From: Streptomyces longhuiensis
GTDB taxonomy: Bacteria > Actinomycetota > Actinomycetes > Streptomycetales > Streptomycetaceae
DNA: 64,000 nucleotides
Direction: 5' to 3'
NCBI RefSeq assembly: GCF_020616555.1
Contig: NZ_CP085173.1
Span: forward strand, 248,001 to 312,000
Part shown: piece by piece, positions 34,491 to 43,737 of the stretch
Layout of the letters: the number at the start of each line of letters is the position of its first letter
Numbering within the stretch: position 1 is the stretch's first letter
The notes under the pieces: model-generated
The model's input: the letters and a program-made list of their open reading frames with translations, nothing else
Databases searched by the model: none
Told to the model about the DNA's origin: nothing
Program-made: the position numbers and the translations under genes

Positions 34491-36240
34491 GGGCTCTGGC
34501 TCAACTTCTTTGACGTGGCCACTCTCAGTGACTGCTGGGCCTTTTCGAGCTCTAGGTGAAATCGCCCGAAATTGGTCCGTGGGCAACGCAGTTGGGCTGA
34601 ATGTTCAGGGCTGTGAAAGAGGTCCTGCTCCGGCTCAAGGAGTTGTTGTTCCCGTCGATCGCGGACGTCGCGGTGCTGTCGGTAGACGTGAACATCGCGA
34701 TGGTGCGCGTTAACGCGCAATGCACCGCCGACGGCGCCGCGTGCCCGGTCTGTGGCGCCTGGTCGAACCGGGTTCACGGTTCCTACCTGCGGTTTCCCGC
34801 TGATGTTCCCAGCGGAGGCCGACGGGTCGTCCTTCAATTGAGGGTCCGGCGATTCTCCTGCGAAAACTCGGGCTGCGCACGCCGCACCTTCGTCGAGCAG
34901 ATACCTGGCCTGACGCGCCGGCACAGTCACAGTCAGCGGACCGAACGGTTGCGCTCGACCCTGGCCTCGGTCGCTCTGGCCCTCGCGGGCCGGGCCGGGG
35001 CTCGCATCGCCAGCGTTCTCGGCGCTTCCGTCAGCCGTAGCACGGTGCTTCGGCTGGTTGATGCGCTTCCCGAGCCCGAGCTGGCCGCGCCGCGGGTGGT
35101 CGGTGTCGACGAGTACGCCACCCGGAAGGGCCGCCACTACGGCACCGTCCTCATCGATGTCGAAACCCGCCGCCCAGTTGACCTGTTACCCGACCGGGAG
35201 CCGTCCAGCCTGGCGGCCTGGCTCGCCGAACGGCCGGGCGTTGAGGTCATCTGCCGTGACCGGGCGCCGTTCTTCGCCGAAGGTGCCGTCACCGGTGCTC
35301 CTCAGGCGGTCCAGGTCGCGGACCGGTGGCATCTCTGGCACAACGTGAGCGAGGCTGCCGAACGAGCTGTCGCTCAGCACCGCAACTGCCTCCGCGCCCT
35401 TGTCACGGCCGCCCCGAACCCGATCCGGAGCCTGCGCTGGAGGAAGATTCGTCTGGCTCGCCATGGCCGACCGGCCATCGTTTCGCCGACCGCACCAGAG
35501 CCCGGCACGCCAACGTCCACGCACTGCTGAAGGCCGGGCACAGCCGTTGATCGGTCCAGCGGCAGCTCGGCATGACCTGGCGGACCGTCAAGCAGTTCGC
35601 CGATGCAGCTTTTTCACTGGGCAGTGGCAGAACCGGCCGTCGGTCCTCGATGACTACAAGCCCTACCTGGACGACCGTTGGAACGAGGGCTGCACCAACG
35701 CCTGGAAGCTGTGGGAAGAGATCGTGCCGCTTGGCTAAGGGCAGATACCAGCGCGTCCGCGCCTACCTGCACAAGAAGCGCACCTCCCCCGCGACCGGTG
35801 GTCGCCCGGCCGCCCTCGCCCCGAACAGTCGCCGGATGGATTCTCCGGCGACCGGAAACCCTCCCTGAGGCCGAGCAACTGCAGCTCAAAACCGTCCGCA
35901 CCCACTGCCCCGAGATCGACGCGCTCACCCGGCACGTCCGTGCCTTCGCGGTCATGCTGACCGAGCGCCAGGGCGAGCGTCTTCCGGACTGGCTCGCCGC
36001 CGTCCGGCGAAACGATCTGCCCGGTCTCCACACGCTTGCCGCCGGCATCGACCGCGACCGCGATGCCGTCATCGCCGGTCTCACCCTGCCCTGGAGCTCG
36101 GGCGCGGTCGAAGGCCATGTCAACCGGATCAAGATGCTCAAGCGCCAGATGTTCGGGCGGGCGGGACACCAACTTCTCCGCAAGCGCGTCCTATTAGCGT
36201 GACGGACGGTGGCCGCGTCACAGAACTTGAGCCAGAGCTC
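34491..36240 (+). mobile_element. ISL3-family insertion sequence (decayed, both ends present)
   Basis: Imperfect inverted repeats of about 40 bp: left end from 34491 (GGGCTCTGGCTCAACTTCTT) and right end complement from 36240 (GAGCTCTGGCTCAAGTTCTG). The transposase between them is frameshifted. No clear 8-bp target duplication flanks the element. The last 430 bp matches remnant A at 26282-26708 in inverted orientation. The left end follows the response-regulator stop by about 70 bases. Confidence 0.85.
34601..36202 (+). pseudogene. ISL3 transposase with several disruptions
   Basis: From ATG 34601: zinc finger [15 protein letters not shown] and [15 protein letters not shown], the DNA-binding HTH, then the DDE core [18 protein letters not shown] and [18 protein letters not shown]. 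The first frame ends at about 35530. The continuation [10 protein letters not shown] runs into an in-frame TGA, VQRQLGMTWRTVKQFADAA and NRPSVLDDYKPYLDDRWNEG lie in two frames, and the C-terminus (WILRRPETLPEAEQLQ to the Glu helix) is in a third. At least three frameshifts and one nonsense codon make it nonfunctional. Confidence 0.85.
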
Positions 36241-36467
36241 ATTCCCGTGAACGGAGCCACCGGGCCAATCGCCTCCCGAGCTGCCGATCCAGGCGAGGGA
36301 GTCACTCGACGCAACTGCCGATGTTGAAGTTCGTCGCGCAGTCCTTGGCGGCCTGGGCCTTCTGCTTCAGGCTGGCTCATGGGCCGCTTGGGTCGCCCAC
36401 GTCGTCGGGAAGTCTCTTGCCCGCAGCGGCCGACGCCCCGTGCCCCGAAGGGCAGTCAGCATGCCCA

Positions 36468-36746
36468 TCAAGTCTCGATCACGACGTCGCAGTCCGGACA
36501 GACCACAGACGCGTATGGCGCGGGATACCAGGTAGTCCCTCCATCCTCGACGGTCAAGGGACCCGTTTCCATGGCGAAGGTGTCCTTCCCGCACAAGGTG
36601 CGCGGCCCCGCGGCGGCAGGCTCCCCGGGTGCGGTCGGCGCTGCGTGCACCTTGCGGACATGCCGTTCCTCGCGGCCTCCTACCCCCGGGGAGGGATGTG
36701 CCGGCTCCGGCTTGTCGACCTCGTACACGACGATGATGGCTCTCAT
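36468..36746 (-). CDS. Small Cys-containing hypothetical protein
   Basis: 92 residues from ATG 36746, with a GGTGGG leader. It begins MRAIIVVYEVDKPEP; the C-terminal half reads TLCGKDTFAMETG and ends VVCPDCDVVIET, giving a CxxC pair plus one earlier Cys that could bind zinc. Cytoplasmic, no known domain. Just downstream (minus strand, 36303-36377) lies a 24-residue scrap, ASLKQKAQAAKDC, resembling the tail of a secreted toxin. Confidence 0.55.
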   Translation of the reverse strand: MRAIIVVYEVDKPEPAHPSPGVGGREERHVRKVHAAPTAPGEPAAAGPRTLCGKDTFAMETGPLTVEDGGTTWYPAPYASVVCPDCDVVIET

Positions 36747-37463
36747 GTACCCACCATAGGAGCCGAACGGGACAAATACCCTGCAGCCTTTGAGTCGGGT
36801 CCCTGTACGGCTGCCGCCGCCCTCAGGTGCGGCCCGTGCGCGGCGGCGCCGCAGGTCCGTCCGCCGGCTCGAGCCTGGCTACCTCGACTCCACCGGAACG
36901 GCGTCGGCCCATCGCAGCGCGCCCAGGAACGCGGCGTAGGGCTTGATGCCCCACAGGAGGAGGCGCGGCGCGAGAGCTGCTCAGCGGCAGCCCGGCACCG
37001 TCCAGGAGAGCGCTCTGGTCACGGCTGCTGCTTCGTGCGGACGGCTGAGGCTTGTTGGGCGTCCGCGCCGAAGCTGACGTGCCATACAGGTGCCTGTAGG
37101 GGGCGTAGAACCCGGGGAAGAATCTGTCCGACCAGACGGCGACAGCCCGGCAGCCTCACCGCCCCTCCCCACGCCCCGCACCGGGCACATCAGCCACGGG
37201 GGCGGAGATGGTGGCGTGTGCGGCAGTCGACACCTCGACCCGCTGCTCTTCAGGGCCGGACCGGACCGGGGGCTGGGCCTGGTGGTGGTCGGGCGGAGGC
37301 AGTGGCTGGCTTGCCGCGCCCTGGATAGGCAGCGGGTCATGCGCAGCAAAGGGGTGGTGGCGGCTCATCCGGTGTTCCAGGTCGCGGCCTACTGGAGCTT
37401 CTTCATGCACTGGCTGCCTGCGGGGGCGCCGGAGCTGCATGTACGGGCGGTGGTGGTGCCGCA
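36747..37463. other. No convincing gene
   Basis: Open frames are long on all strands because of high GC, but none shows a supported start or family signature. The plus frame near 37360-37480 (FQVAAYWSFFMHWLPAGAPE) has protein-like text and could be a gene fragment. Confidence 0.35.
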
Positions 37464-37880
37464 CTATGCGAGTGCCGGCGAGGCGCCGCGGTCACGCACC
37501 GTGGCGCAGGAACTGCCGGGCTCTCCACGCAGCACAGTGCGCAACTGACGCTGGGTCGCCCGACTTTGGAGGCGAACGTCGAGGGCTGCTGGAACGGTGC
37601 TGTCTGCTCGCAGGCCCGTGGGCAGACGGGAGGCGTCAAGACCGTCGCGTGTGGCGATGAGGGCGCCGAGTTCGTGACGGCTCAGGGCGTCGGTCCCTGC
37701 GAGATGGTGGATACCATCTGCTCCGCTCGACGCCAGTTCCAGGAAGGCTGCCGCCAGGTCCGAGGCATGGACTGGGCAGCGCATGTCGTCGGTGAACAGG
37801 GCGCCGTCGACGGTGCCGGCGGCCAATTGGTGCACCAGGCGTTCGTGCCCGGAACGCCCGTGACCGATGATCAGCGACGT
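37464..37880 (-). pseudogene. C-terminal half of an RmlD-like sugar-nucleotide reductase
   Basis: Minus-strand frame starting at TSLIIGHGRSGHERLVHQLA and continuing GALFTDDMRCPVHASDLAAA, GIHHLAGTDALSRHELGALI to a TAG at 37464-37466, about 138 residues. This is the substrate-domain half of an RmlD-family SDR; the Rossmann half is absent upstream, where unrelated sequence begins immediately before TSL. It complements the N-terminal half at 325-796, which ends with the same motif. Confidence 0.7.
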
Positions 37881-38341
37881 TCAGGGCCCCGCGACGCACA
37901 CTGCCGAGACCGCCGTCGACCTCCACCGGCCCCTGCTCGCCGCGCACGCCACCGGCAACGTCCGCCTGCTCGACGGGCAGCTCGCCGTGAAAAGCCCGGA
38001 ACCTCGTCTCGCGCTCGCCCTGCCGCACGCGCGGGTGGCACGCGCCGGCGACATCGCGGACGGCGACCCGATCCTCGCAGCGCTCTGTGCGCAGGGAACC
38101 GACTACTTCAACACCCCCTACAGCGCCCACCCCGAGCCCGTCGTGCGGCTGCGGCGTGTGCTGCCCCATCACAGCGCCCGGCGAGGTGGTCGTTCGGTGC
38201 TCGGAGTTGGTCGTCCAGCTGGCGCACGCCACCGGGCTACGGCCTTCGCGCGTGACCAGGCTGCTCGCCGAGTTCACCGACGGCGGCCCGGGGGGGCTGG
38301 AGGCGGCCGAAGCACGGCTGGCCGGGCGGTCATCGACCTGA
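37867..38341 (+). pseudogene. Frameshifted hypothetical protein
   Basis: From about 37867 one frame reads AETAVDLHRPLLAAHATGNV, PRLALALPHARVARAGDIAD, YFNTPYSAHPEPVVRL. After about 38155 the neighbouring frame continues: APGEVVVRCSELVVQLAHAT, SRVTRLLAEFTDGGPGG and a stop at 38341. A single shift near 38155 would restore about 155 residues. Codon bias is strong in both parts. I do not recognise the family. Its 5' end overlaps the start of the RmlD fragment on the other strand. Confidence 0.4.
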
Positions 38342-38444
38342 CGGAGTGATCTTCGCCTTCGAGAAGGACGTGCAGGACCACTACCCCGCCGACTCGCCAC
38401 GGCCTCACTTGGCGAGTCCTTTCGGTGATCCGTCAACCGTTCAC

Positions 38445-39068
38445 TCAGACGGGAAGTTCGGTGACGCTGAGGGCGAAGTCCAAGTTCCCCACCCCGTGGT
38501 TGGCGAGGCCCATCGTGACCACGCCTGCTCCTTCCAGCCAGTGCGCCATTTTCAGGCCTCCGACGTCCAGCGGGCGCAGCCCGAGGGTCTCGATGAACGT
38601 CTCCACACTTGCCTTGGCCTGCGCATTATCGCCAGCGATGAAGACGTCGGGCCGACCCTTCTCCAGGACATGGCGGAAGATGGTGTTGAACGCCTTCACC
38701 ACGCTGGCGCTTGCCGGGGCGGCCTTGGCGACTTCCTGCGCGATCGAGGTCTCCTCGCGGTGGGCTAGCCCGTCGGACGTGGAGTTGAAGGGATTGCTGA
38801 TGTCGACGATGACCTTGCCCGCGAGAGCGTCTGCGTACTGGGCGACGACCGGCACGACGCCGTCGTACAGCAGGGCCACGATGACGATGTCCCCGGCCGG
38901 GGCGGTGCCCCATTCTCCCGTCGTGGCGTCGCCGCCGAGAGCCTTGGCCAGGTCAGCCGCCTTGGACTGATCTCGGCCCATGACCTCGACGGTGTTGCCG
39001 CCCGCTATCGCCCGTGCGCCGATGGTGCGGGCCATGTTCCCGGTGCCGATGATGCTGATGGTGCTCAT
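38445..39068 (-). CDS. NADP-binding oxidoreductase, F420-dependent reductase (NpdG)-like
   Basis: 207 residues from ATG 39068. The Rossmann start SIIGTGNMARTIGARAIAGG, then NTVEVMGRDQSKAADLAKAL with basic residues for NADP, PAGDIVIVALLYDGVVPVVA, VIVDISNPFN, VVKAFNTIF and a C-terminal GLRPLDVGGLKMAHWLEG match the NADPH:F420 reductase-like family (also annotated as NAD(P)-binding DUF). It lies 32 bases after the SDR on the same strand, so the pair is likely one operon. Either F420H2/NADPH exchange or reduction of a small carbonyl compound is possible. Confidence 0.85.
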   Translation of the reverse strand: MSTISIIGTGNMARTIGARAIAGGNTVEVMGRDQSKAADLAKALGGDATTGEWGTAPAGDIVIVALLYDGVVPVVAQYADALAGKVIVDISNPFNSTSDGLAHREETSIAQEVAKAAPASASVVKAFNTIFRHVLEKGRPDVFIAGDNAQAKASVETFIETLGLRPLDVGGLKMAHWLEGAGVVTMGLANHGVGNLDFALSVTELPV

Positions 39069-39100
39069 GAGATGTCCTGCCCTGGTTGTGGTTGTTCGGT

Positions 39101-39835
39101 TTAGACGGCGGTGGTGCCGCCGTCGGCGACGAGTTCCATGCCGTTGACGTAGCTGGAGTCGTCGGAGGCGAGGAAGAGGGCCGCGGTGGCGATTTCGTCG
39201 GGGCGGCCCATCTGGCCACGGGGAATGAGGGACTCGAACTGGCGCTTGGTGGCCTCGTCGAAGAGTTCTTCCTGCTTGGCTGTGGCGACCTGACCGGGAG
39301 TCAGGACGTTGACGCGGATGCGACGGTCCTTGAGCTCGTTGAGCCAGACGCGGGCCCAGGCCTGCTGGACGGCCTTGCTGCCGGCGTAGACGCTCCAGCC
39401 GGGGAAGGCGCCGAGGGAGGCGTTGGAGCCGGTCATGAGGATGGAACCGCCGTCGTTGAAGAGCGGGAGGGCCTTTTGGACGGTGAACAGAGTGCCGCGG
39501 GCGTTGAGGTAGAACGCGGCGTCGAAGTGGGCCTCGGTGATCTCGCCGAGCGGGGCCGGCTCGCCCCCGCCCGCGCTGGCCCACAGCACGTCGAGGCTTC
39601 CCTTCTCCTGCTTGACGGTGTCGTACAGGCGGTCCAGGTCGTCCAGGTTGGCGGCGTCGCCCTGGACGCCGGTGACGTTGCGGCCGATCTGATTCACGGC
39701 CTCGTCCAGGGCGTCCTGACGGCGGCCGGTGATGAAGACGTGCGCTCCCTCGTCGACGAACAGCTTCGCGCCGGCCAGCGCCATGCCGGTGGTGCCGCCG
39801 GTGATGACCGCAACCTTGCCGTCGAGCTTTCCCAT
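39101..39835 (-). CDS. SDR family oxidoreductase
   Basis: 244 residues. Classical SDR text: KVAVITGGTTGMALAGAKLF (cofactor loop), FITGRRQDALDE with Arg-Arg suggesting NADP, DVLWASAGGGEPA in place of the NNAG motif, catalytic Ser in LMTGSNASLGAF, YAGSK with Tyr and Lys, then VNVLTPGQVATAKQEELFDE and the C-terminal VNGMELVADGGTTAV. Divergent from a TetR gene across 144 bases; followed by the NpdG-like gene. Such TetR/SDR/reductase sets often respond to quinones or electrophiles. Confidence 0.9.
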   Translation of the reverse strand: MGKLDGKVAVITGGTTGMALAGAKLFVDEGAHVFITGRRQDALDEAVNQIGRNVTGVQGDAANLDDLDRLYDTVKQEKGSLDVLWASAGGGEPAPLGEITEAHFDAAFYLNARGTLFTVQKALPLFNDGGSILMTGSNASLGAFPGWSVYAGSKAVQQAWARVWLNELKDRRIRVNVLTPGQVATAKQEELFDEATKRQFESLIPRGQMGRPDEIATAALFLASDDSSYVNGMELVADGGTTAV

Positions 39836-39878
39836 AGCCGCTCCCTTGGGTCGGTGGTGCCGTGTGCACCCGGGGCGA

Positions 39879-39949
39879 CGGTGTTATGTACACCGCCCTG
39901 TGTGCTTACGGTACGGGGCGGGCGGCAGGGGCGCAAACTATGTACACCG
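39879..39949. promoter_or_regulatory. Putative TetR operators between SDR and tetR
   Basis: CGGTGT-TATGT-ACACCG, an inverted repeat at 39879-39895, and a second exact copy of TATGTACACCG at 39939-39949, 54 bp further. Both lie in the divergent promoter, the second about 30 bases before the tetR start. Confidence 0.55.
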
Positions 39950-39979
39950 GTCGTTACCCAGCTGCGATAGAATGGGACC

Positions 39980-40591
39980 ATGACGGAGTTGGAGAAGGGC
40001 CCCACGGGCCGCCGCCGCGGCCGGGGCGCACGCGAGCGCATCCTCAGCGCGTCCCAGCAACTGTTCCGTGAGCAGGGCATCAACCGCACCGGCATGGACC
40101 AGCTTTGCGCGGCGGCCGAGGTGTCCAAGCGCACGGCCTACCAGCACTTCGGCGGCAAGGACGAGCTCGTCGCCGAGTACCTGCGCCGGTTCGACCCCTC
40201 CGTTCTGTCCGGCGTGTTCGACCGCACCGACCTCACGCCCCGCGAACGGCTCCTCGCCGCCTTCGACATCCCCCCCACCACCCCCCTGTGCCCCTACATC
40301 GCCGCCGCCGTCGAACTCCACGACCCCCAGCACCCCGCATCCCAGTACGCACGCGACTACAAGGAAGCCGTCGCCGCGCGGCTCGCCGACACCGCCCGCG
40401 AAGCCGGCGCCGCCGACCCTGAACAGCTCGGCGAGCAGCTCGCGTTGCTCATCGACGGCGCCGCGGCCCGCACCCGGGTCCTCAACGCCGACGCCTTCCC
40501 CACCGCTGCCGCCATCGCCGCCGTCCTCATCGACAATGCCATCCCCGCCACAGACATCGATGACCGGCGACGGGAGGAAGTGTCGAGTTAA
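39980..40591 (+). CDS. TetR-family repressor of the divergent SDR operon
   Basis: 203 residues. N-terminal HTH: ARERILSASQQLFREQGINR, MDQLCAAAEVSKRTAYQHFG. The effector domain has CPYIAAAVELHDPQHPASQY, which occurs in TetR proteins beside SDR genes. Expected to repress itself and the SDR/reductase pair through the ATGTACACCG sites. Complete, with a plausible ATG at 39980 but no strong ribosome-binding site. Confidence 0.9.
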   Translation: MTELEKGPTGRRRGRGARERILSASQQLFREQGINRTGMDQLCAAAEVSKRTAYQHFGGKDELVAEYLRRFDPSVLSGVFDRTDLTPRERLLAAFDIPPTTPLCPYIAAAVELHDPQHPASQYARDYKEAVAARLADTAREAGAADPEQLGEQLALLIDGAAARTRVLNADAFPTAAAIAAVLIDNAIPATDIDDRRREEVSS

Positions 40592-41196
40592 CGTGGCACA
40601 TCGCGGCCGGGCTGGACGCGCTGCCGGTCACGCGGCTGCACCGGCTGGAGCAACGGTTCGCTCGTCACCTCGGATCGCGGCAGGCCCGCCGACACGCAGA
40701 ATCCTCTCCCGGGTACGGAAGTCATGAAGAGAGCGCTGCCGACGTTGCGCACGTCCGCGCCAGCCAGACTGCCAAAACCCCGTAGCGGGCTGATCACCGG
40801 TGAGCGGTCTCTCCCCACTGCGGCTGGATGGTCGGGGTGGAGTCGTGGGTACCAGGACTGGACACGGGGCGTGGGCTGGTTTCGTGTGGGCTGCGTTCAC
40901 TGGCGTCTGGGCGCGCGGGCAGGCTGTCAGGGGTGTCGGGCCTGTGGGCGGCAGCGTTGAGCAGAGTGCGGACGTGGGCGGCGAAGTCGGGGCCTGGCAT
41001 GGGGAGGAGCATGTCGGGCTCGCGGAGGTAACCGACCCGACGGCGGTGGGGATGCAGTCCATAAGTTCGGTGACAGCTGCAGATCGTGGCCGGGCGGTGG
41101 GCCTGCCAAGGCGGCGCAGCACGCGCAGGATGGTTGCAGTGGAGGTGGTGACCTGGTGGGTTGCCGGGTGCCATTCGGAATCAGTCTCCGGGTTGG
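40592..41196. other. Geneless stretch with a possible minus-strand remnant
   Basis: Minus strand: TATILRVLRRLGRPTARP, TELMDCIPTAV in one frame, then GYLREPDMLLPMPGPDFAAH and VRTLLNAAAHRPDTPDSL in the next (about 40930-41130). The two parts read as one frameshifted gene of unknown family. Nothing else is recognisable. Confidence 0.3.
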
Positions 41197-41367
41197 ATGG
41201 TTCCACCGCAGTTTCCGGCCAAGGCGCAGCACCCCGCCGGCCGCAGCTCACGCGCCGCCGTCGTGCGCGAGTTCATCCGCTGGTACATTCGGCGCTCCGG
41301 GGCGAAGTTGCCCGAACGGCCGTCGGCCGGACTCTGGTTGGAAGCGAAGAAGGGGGCGAGCACGTGA
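41197..41367 (+). CDS. Small basic protein, possibly DNA-binding
   Basis: 56 residues from ATG 41197. The central helix-rich text SRAAVVREFIRWYIRRSGAK is Arg-rich, consistent with a small DNA-binding or ribbon-helix-helix-like protein, but no motif is diagnostic. The stop overlaps the GTG of the next gene (GTGA), so the two are coupled. Similar pairs occur in Streptomyces accessory DNA. Confidence 0.5.
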   Translation: MVPPQFPAKAQHPAGRSSRAAVVREFIRWYIRRSGAKLPERPSAGLWLEAKKGAST

Positions 41368-41612
41368 GTATCTGGGCGAGCGTTCCAGGACCTGACATCC
41401 TCGCCCTGAACGGCACCGACGACGCGGCCAATTATCACGCCGAGGGCGAGCCCACGATCAACATCGACGTGGCCACGAATGGCCTCCATGACCATATTCG
41501 GCTCGCCTTGTTCTTCGGCTGCCCCGAGGTGGATGCGCTGCTCTCGCCAGCCGCCGCACGTATGCTGCGCGATCGGCTGACTGCGGTACTTGGCGACGAG
41601 CCCACTGCATGA
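41364..41612 (+). CDS. Small acidic hypothetical protein
   Basis: 82 residues from GTG 41364, overlapping the preceding stop. VSIWASVPGPDILALNGTDD, NYHAEGEPTINIDVATNG, IRLALFFGCPEVDALLSPAA, then a helix RMLRDRLTAVLG. It is acidic and compact; I recall the pattern from many Streptomyces genomes but no function. Partner of the basic protein before it. Confidence 0.6.
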   Translation: MSIWASVPGPDILALNGTDDAANYHAEGEPTINIDVATNGLHDHIRLALFFGCPEVDALLSPAAARMLRDRLTAVLGDEPTA

Positions 41613-41728
41613 CGACGGCCCCGCCCGGACGTCGAGTGTTGCAACGTTCACTAGAACCCGAGAACTCCAGGCGGGGGCCGTACTGTTCACGCTGGCGCTA
41701 ATCGCCGAGCACCTCACTCCGCGCCGCG

Positions 41729-42165
41729 TCAGCCGTCGCTGTCGCCACGACTTACCAGGAACGACACGTTGAGCACGCATCCGTGGACCTCCGGTCCCGA
41801 GGCCACGGCACACGCCTTGGACGTGAGTTCGCGCAGCTGCCGGCCGGCTGCGGCGGCCCTGTTTTCCAGAGCACTTGCGACGGCTTCGCCCAATCGGACG
41901 TCGGCTTCGTAGCCGGGCCTGTGGCGCGCCTCATCTCGCAGGCGGCGGACGTTCTTGTCCTCCGCAAGGGGGCTTCGCAGCGCATTCTGAGCCGAGAAGG
42001 CCTTGACGTTGACCTCGACCCCGTCCGCGAGATGCCCAAGTACAGCCGGGTGGTCCGCCTCGCAGGCTGCCAACTGAGCGCGTACCGCCTCCTCGTCCGG
42101 TGCCACCATCCCAAATCGCATGGGAAGAACGGGGGCCTTGGCCCGTAAGGCGCAGCAAAAGGTCC
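41729..42165 (-). pseudogene. GvpF/GvpL gas-vesicle protein, N-terminally truncated
   Basis: Minus-strand text LRAKAPVLPMRFGMVAPDEE, VEVNVKAFSAQNALRSPLAE, KNVRRLRDEARHRPGYEADV, GPEVHGCVLNVSFLVSR matches the second half of GvpF/GvpL. The family has about 240 residues; the first half is missing upstream, where 190 bases of noncoding sequence separate it from gvpA. The normal order gvpO-gvpA-gvpF is kept. Confidence 0.8.
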
Positions 42166-42353
42166 TGATGAGCTAAAGGTCGCGTCGCCTGGCGCGGAGG
42201 TTCGCGGGCACGTCACTGACGACAGCGGCGAACCGACGCTGCCGAATGACTCGCAGACGGGGGCAGGGCTGCCCACACCGCTTGAGTCCGTCGGCAGCAG
42301 TCTTCCCGCCCGAATGGTCGCGTATATACGTATACCCCATCAGTTGTCATGAC

Positions 42354-42734
42354 TCAGGCCTCCGCCGGACGTCGACGCGAACTGCCACGGGCTGGAGCAC
42401 GCCGCTTCCGGGGCCGTTCCCGCTGGTCTTCTTCGTCGTCGTCCTGCCCGTCGGACTTGGTAGCACTGCCGCTCAGTAGCTCAGGAAGGGTGGTGCTGCC
42501 CGAGTCCCGTTCCAGGTCCAGCCGGTTGCAGGCCTCGGCGAACCGCAGGTAGGTGTCCACACTCGCTACAACGATGCGCGCGTCAATCTTGAGGATCTCG
42601 ATGCCGACCAGGGAGACCCGGACGAACACGTCGATCACCATGCCCCGATCGAGGATGAGTTCGAGCACGTCGTACAACGTGCCGGCGCGCGGTGGGCACG
42701 CCACTACCTCATCGGAGTAGGTGGTCGCAGGCAT
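42354..42734 (-). CDS. gvpA: Gas vesicle structural protein GvpA/GvpJ
   Basis: 126 residues from ATG 42734 with GGAAGGA upstream. The conserved core is TLYDVLELILDRGMVIDVFV, RVSLVGIEILKIDARIVVAS, VDTYLRFAEACNRLDL, the amphipathic sheet-helix of the vesicle wall protein. After residue about 75 a charged C-terminal tail follows (KSDGQDDDEEDQRERPRKRR), longer than in cyanobacterial GvpA but usual in Streptomyces. Second gene of the truncated cluster, 32 bases after gvpO. Confidence 0.9.
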   Translation of the reverse strand: MPATTYSDEVVACPPRAGTLYDVLELILDRGMVIDVFVRVSLVGIEILKIDARIVVASVDTYLRFAEACNRLDLERDSGSTTLPELLSGSATKSDGQDDDEEDQRERPRKRRAPARGSSRRRPAEA

Positions 42735-42766
42735 GGGGTGTCCTTCCGGTTGTCGACAAGCCAGGG

Positions 42767-43087
42767 TCACTCATCGGCGGATCCGCGCCGATAGCGGCGG
42801 ACCCTGCAGTACTCCATGAGTTCACCGTCCTGGTCGAGCTGCACCTCGTAGGAGGCGAGAAGGCTCGTCGTATCCGGAATCCGGGGCAGCTCGAGGACAT
42901 CCACGACGACACACCAACCGTCGTCGACGCGCTTCACGGCCGATACGCCCTCCGTGGGATGGCTGATCAGCCCTTCCAGGCTCCGGCAGGCAGCCCGCGC
43001 GGCTTGGCCTGCTCCCCGTACGGGCGGTGAGCGGCGAGCGGCTGTCGTCGGGGGCTTCCCGGCGTGTGGCCGACGTTCTTCTGCCAT
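42767..43087 (-). CDS. gvpO: Gas vesicle protein GvpO
   Basis: 106 residues from ATG 43087. After a basic, low-complexity start, the GvpO domain follows: AARAACRSLEGLISHPTEGV, VKRVDDGWCVVVDVLELPRI, SLLASYEVQLDQDGELMEYC, RVRRYRRGSADE. GvpO is found in actinobacterial and haloarchaeal vesicle clusters, where it is needed for assembly or regulation. It opens the gvpO-gvpA unit. Confidence 0.88.
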   Translation of the reverse strand: MAEERRPHAGKPPTTAARRSPPVRGAGQAARAACRSLEGLISHPTEGVSAVKRVDDGWCVVVDVLELPRIPDTTSLLASYEVQLDQDGELMEYCRVRRYRRGSADE

Positions 43088-43476
43088 GAATACAAGTCTG
43101 ACCAATGTCGGGCTTGGCGCACGTCGAGCGGAGCAGCGAGCGCACGCGTCGGACCGATTGCTCACGCCTGCGGCCAATAGCTTGCCGAGCTCACATCGAA
43201 TGCCCGGATCAGCATCGGACGTGCCTGCACGTCAGCGTCCCCGGGGCCGGGTCCGACGGTTGGCCAATACCTGCCGGGCCTCGTGGTTGCCACTGAGACT
43301 GCGGGACGCTCACGCGGGCTTTCCGGGCCGCGGCCACCCCACGGGCGCGGCGGCCATCAGCCTCTGGTCTGCGGGGAAGCAGCGGTGCGGAATGGGCTGG
43401 CGGCGCCGCTGCGGCGATGTGACGAAGGGCGACGGGACACACCGGACGCGGCTTGGTCTGCTGCAGTTGGGTACGG

Positions 43477-43737
43477 CTACACGGATGCGTGGTGGACCTC
43501 GACCACCGTGATGCCGACGTCGGTCACGGTCATGCCCACGCCCACACCCGTGAAGAGGTCAGATCGGGCAAGGCGACAACTGACGGCAGTGACGCCGGGT
43601 ACCTCGTCGGCTGCGCGCCGCAGCACGGCGGACACGGCGCGCTCGGCTATCCGCATATCAAGCGTGGCGCCCACCGCTCCGTCAAAGCCCCGAGCGCCGC
43701 ATCCGCAGCTGGCTCGCCGACTGGAACGAGCACCCAC
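43477..43737 (-). pseudogene. Possible Asp23/Gls24-like remnant
   Basis: Minus strand: GATLDMRIAERAVSAVLRRA, ADEVPGVTAVSCRLAR, VGMTVTDVGITVVEV. The pattern IAERAV..AADEVPGV recalls the start of Asp23-type envelope stress proteins, but the expected beta-strand text is short and there is no supported start. The region 43088-43470 upstream of gvpO holds no other recognisable gene. Confidence 0.3.
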
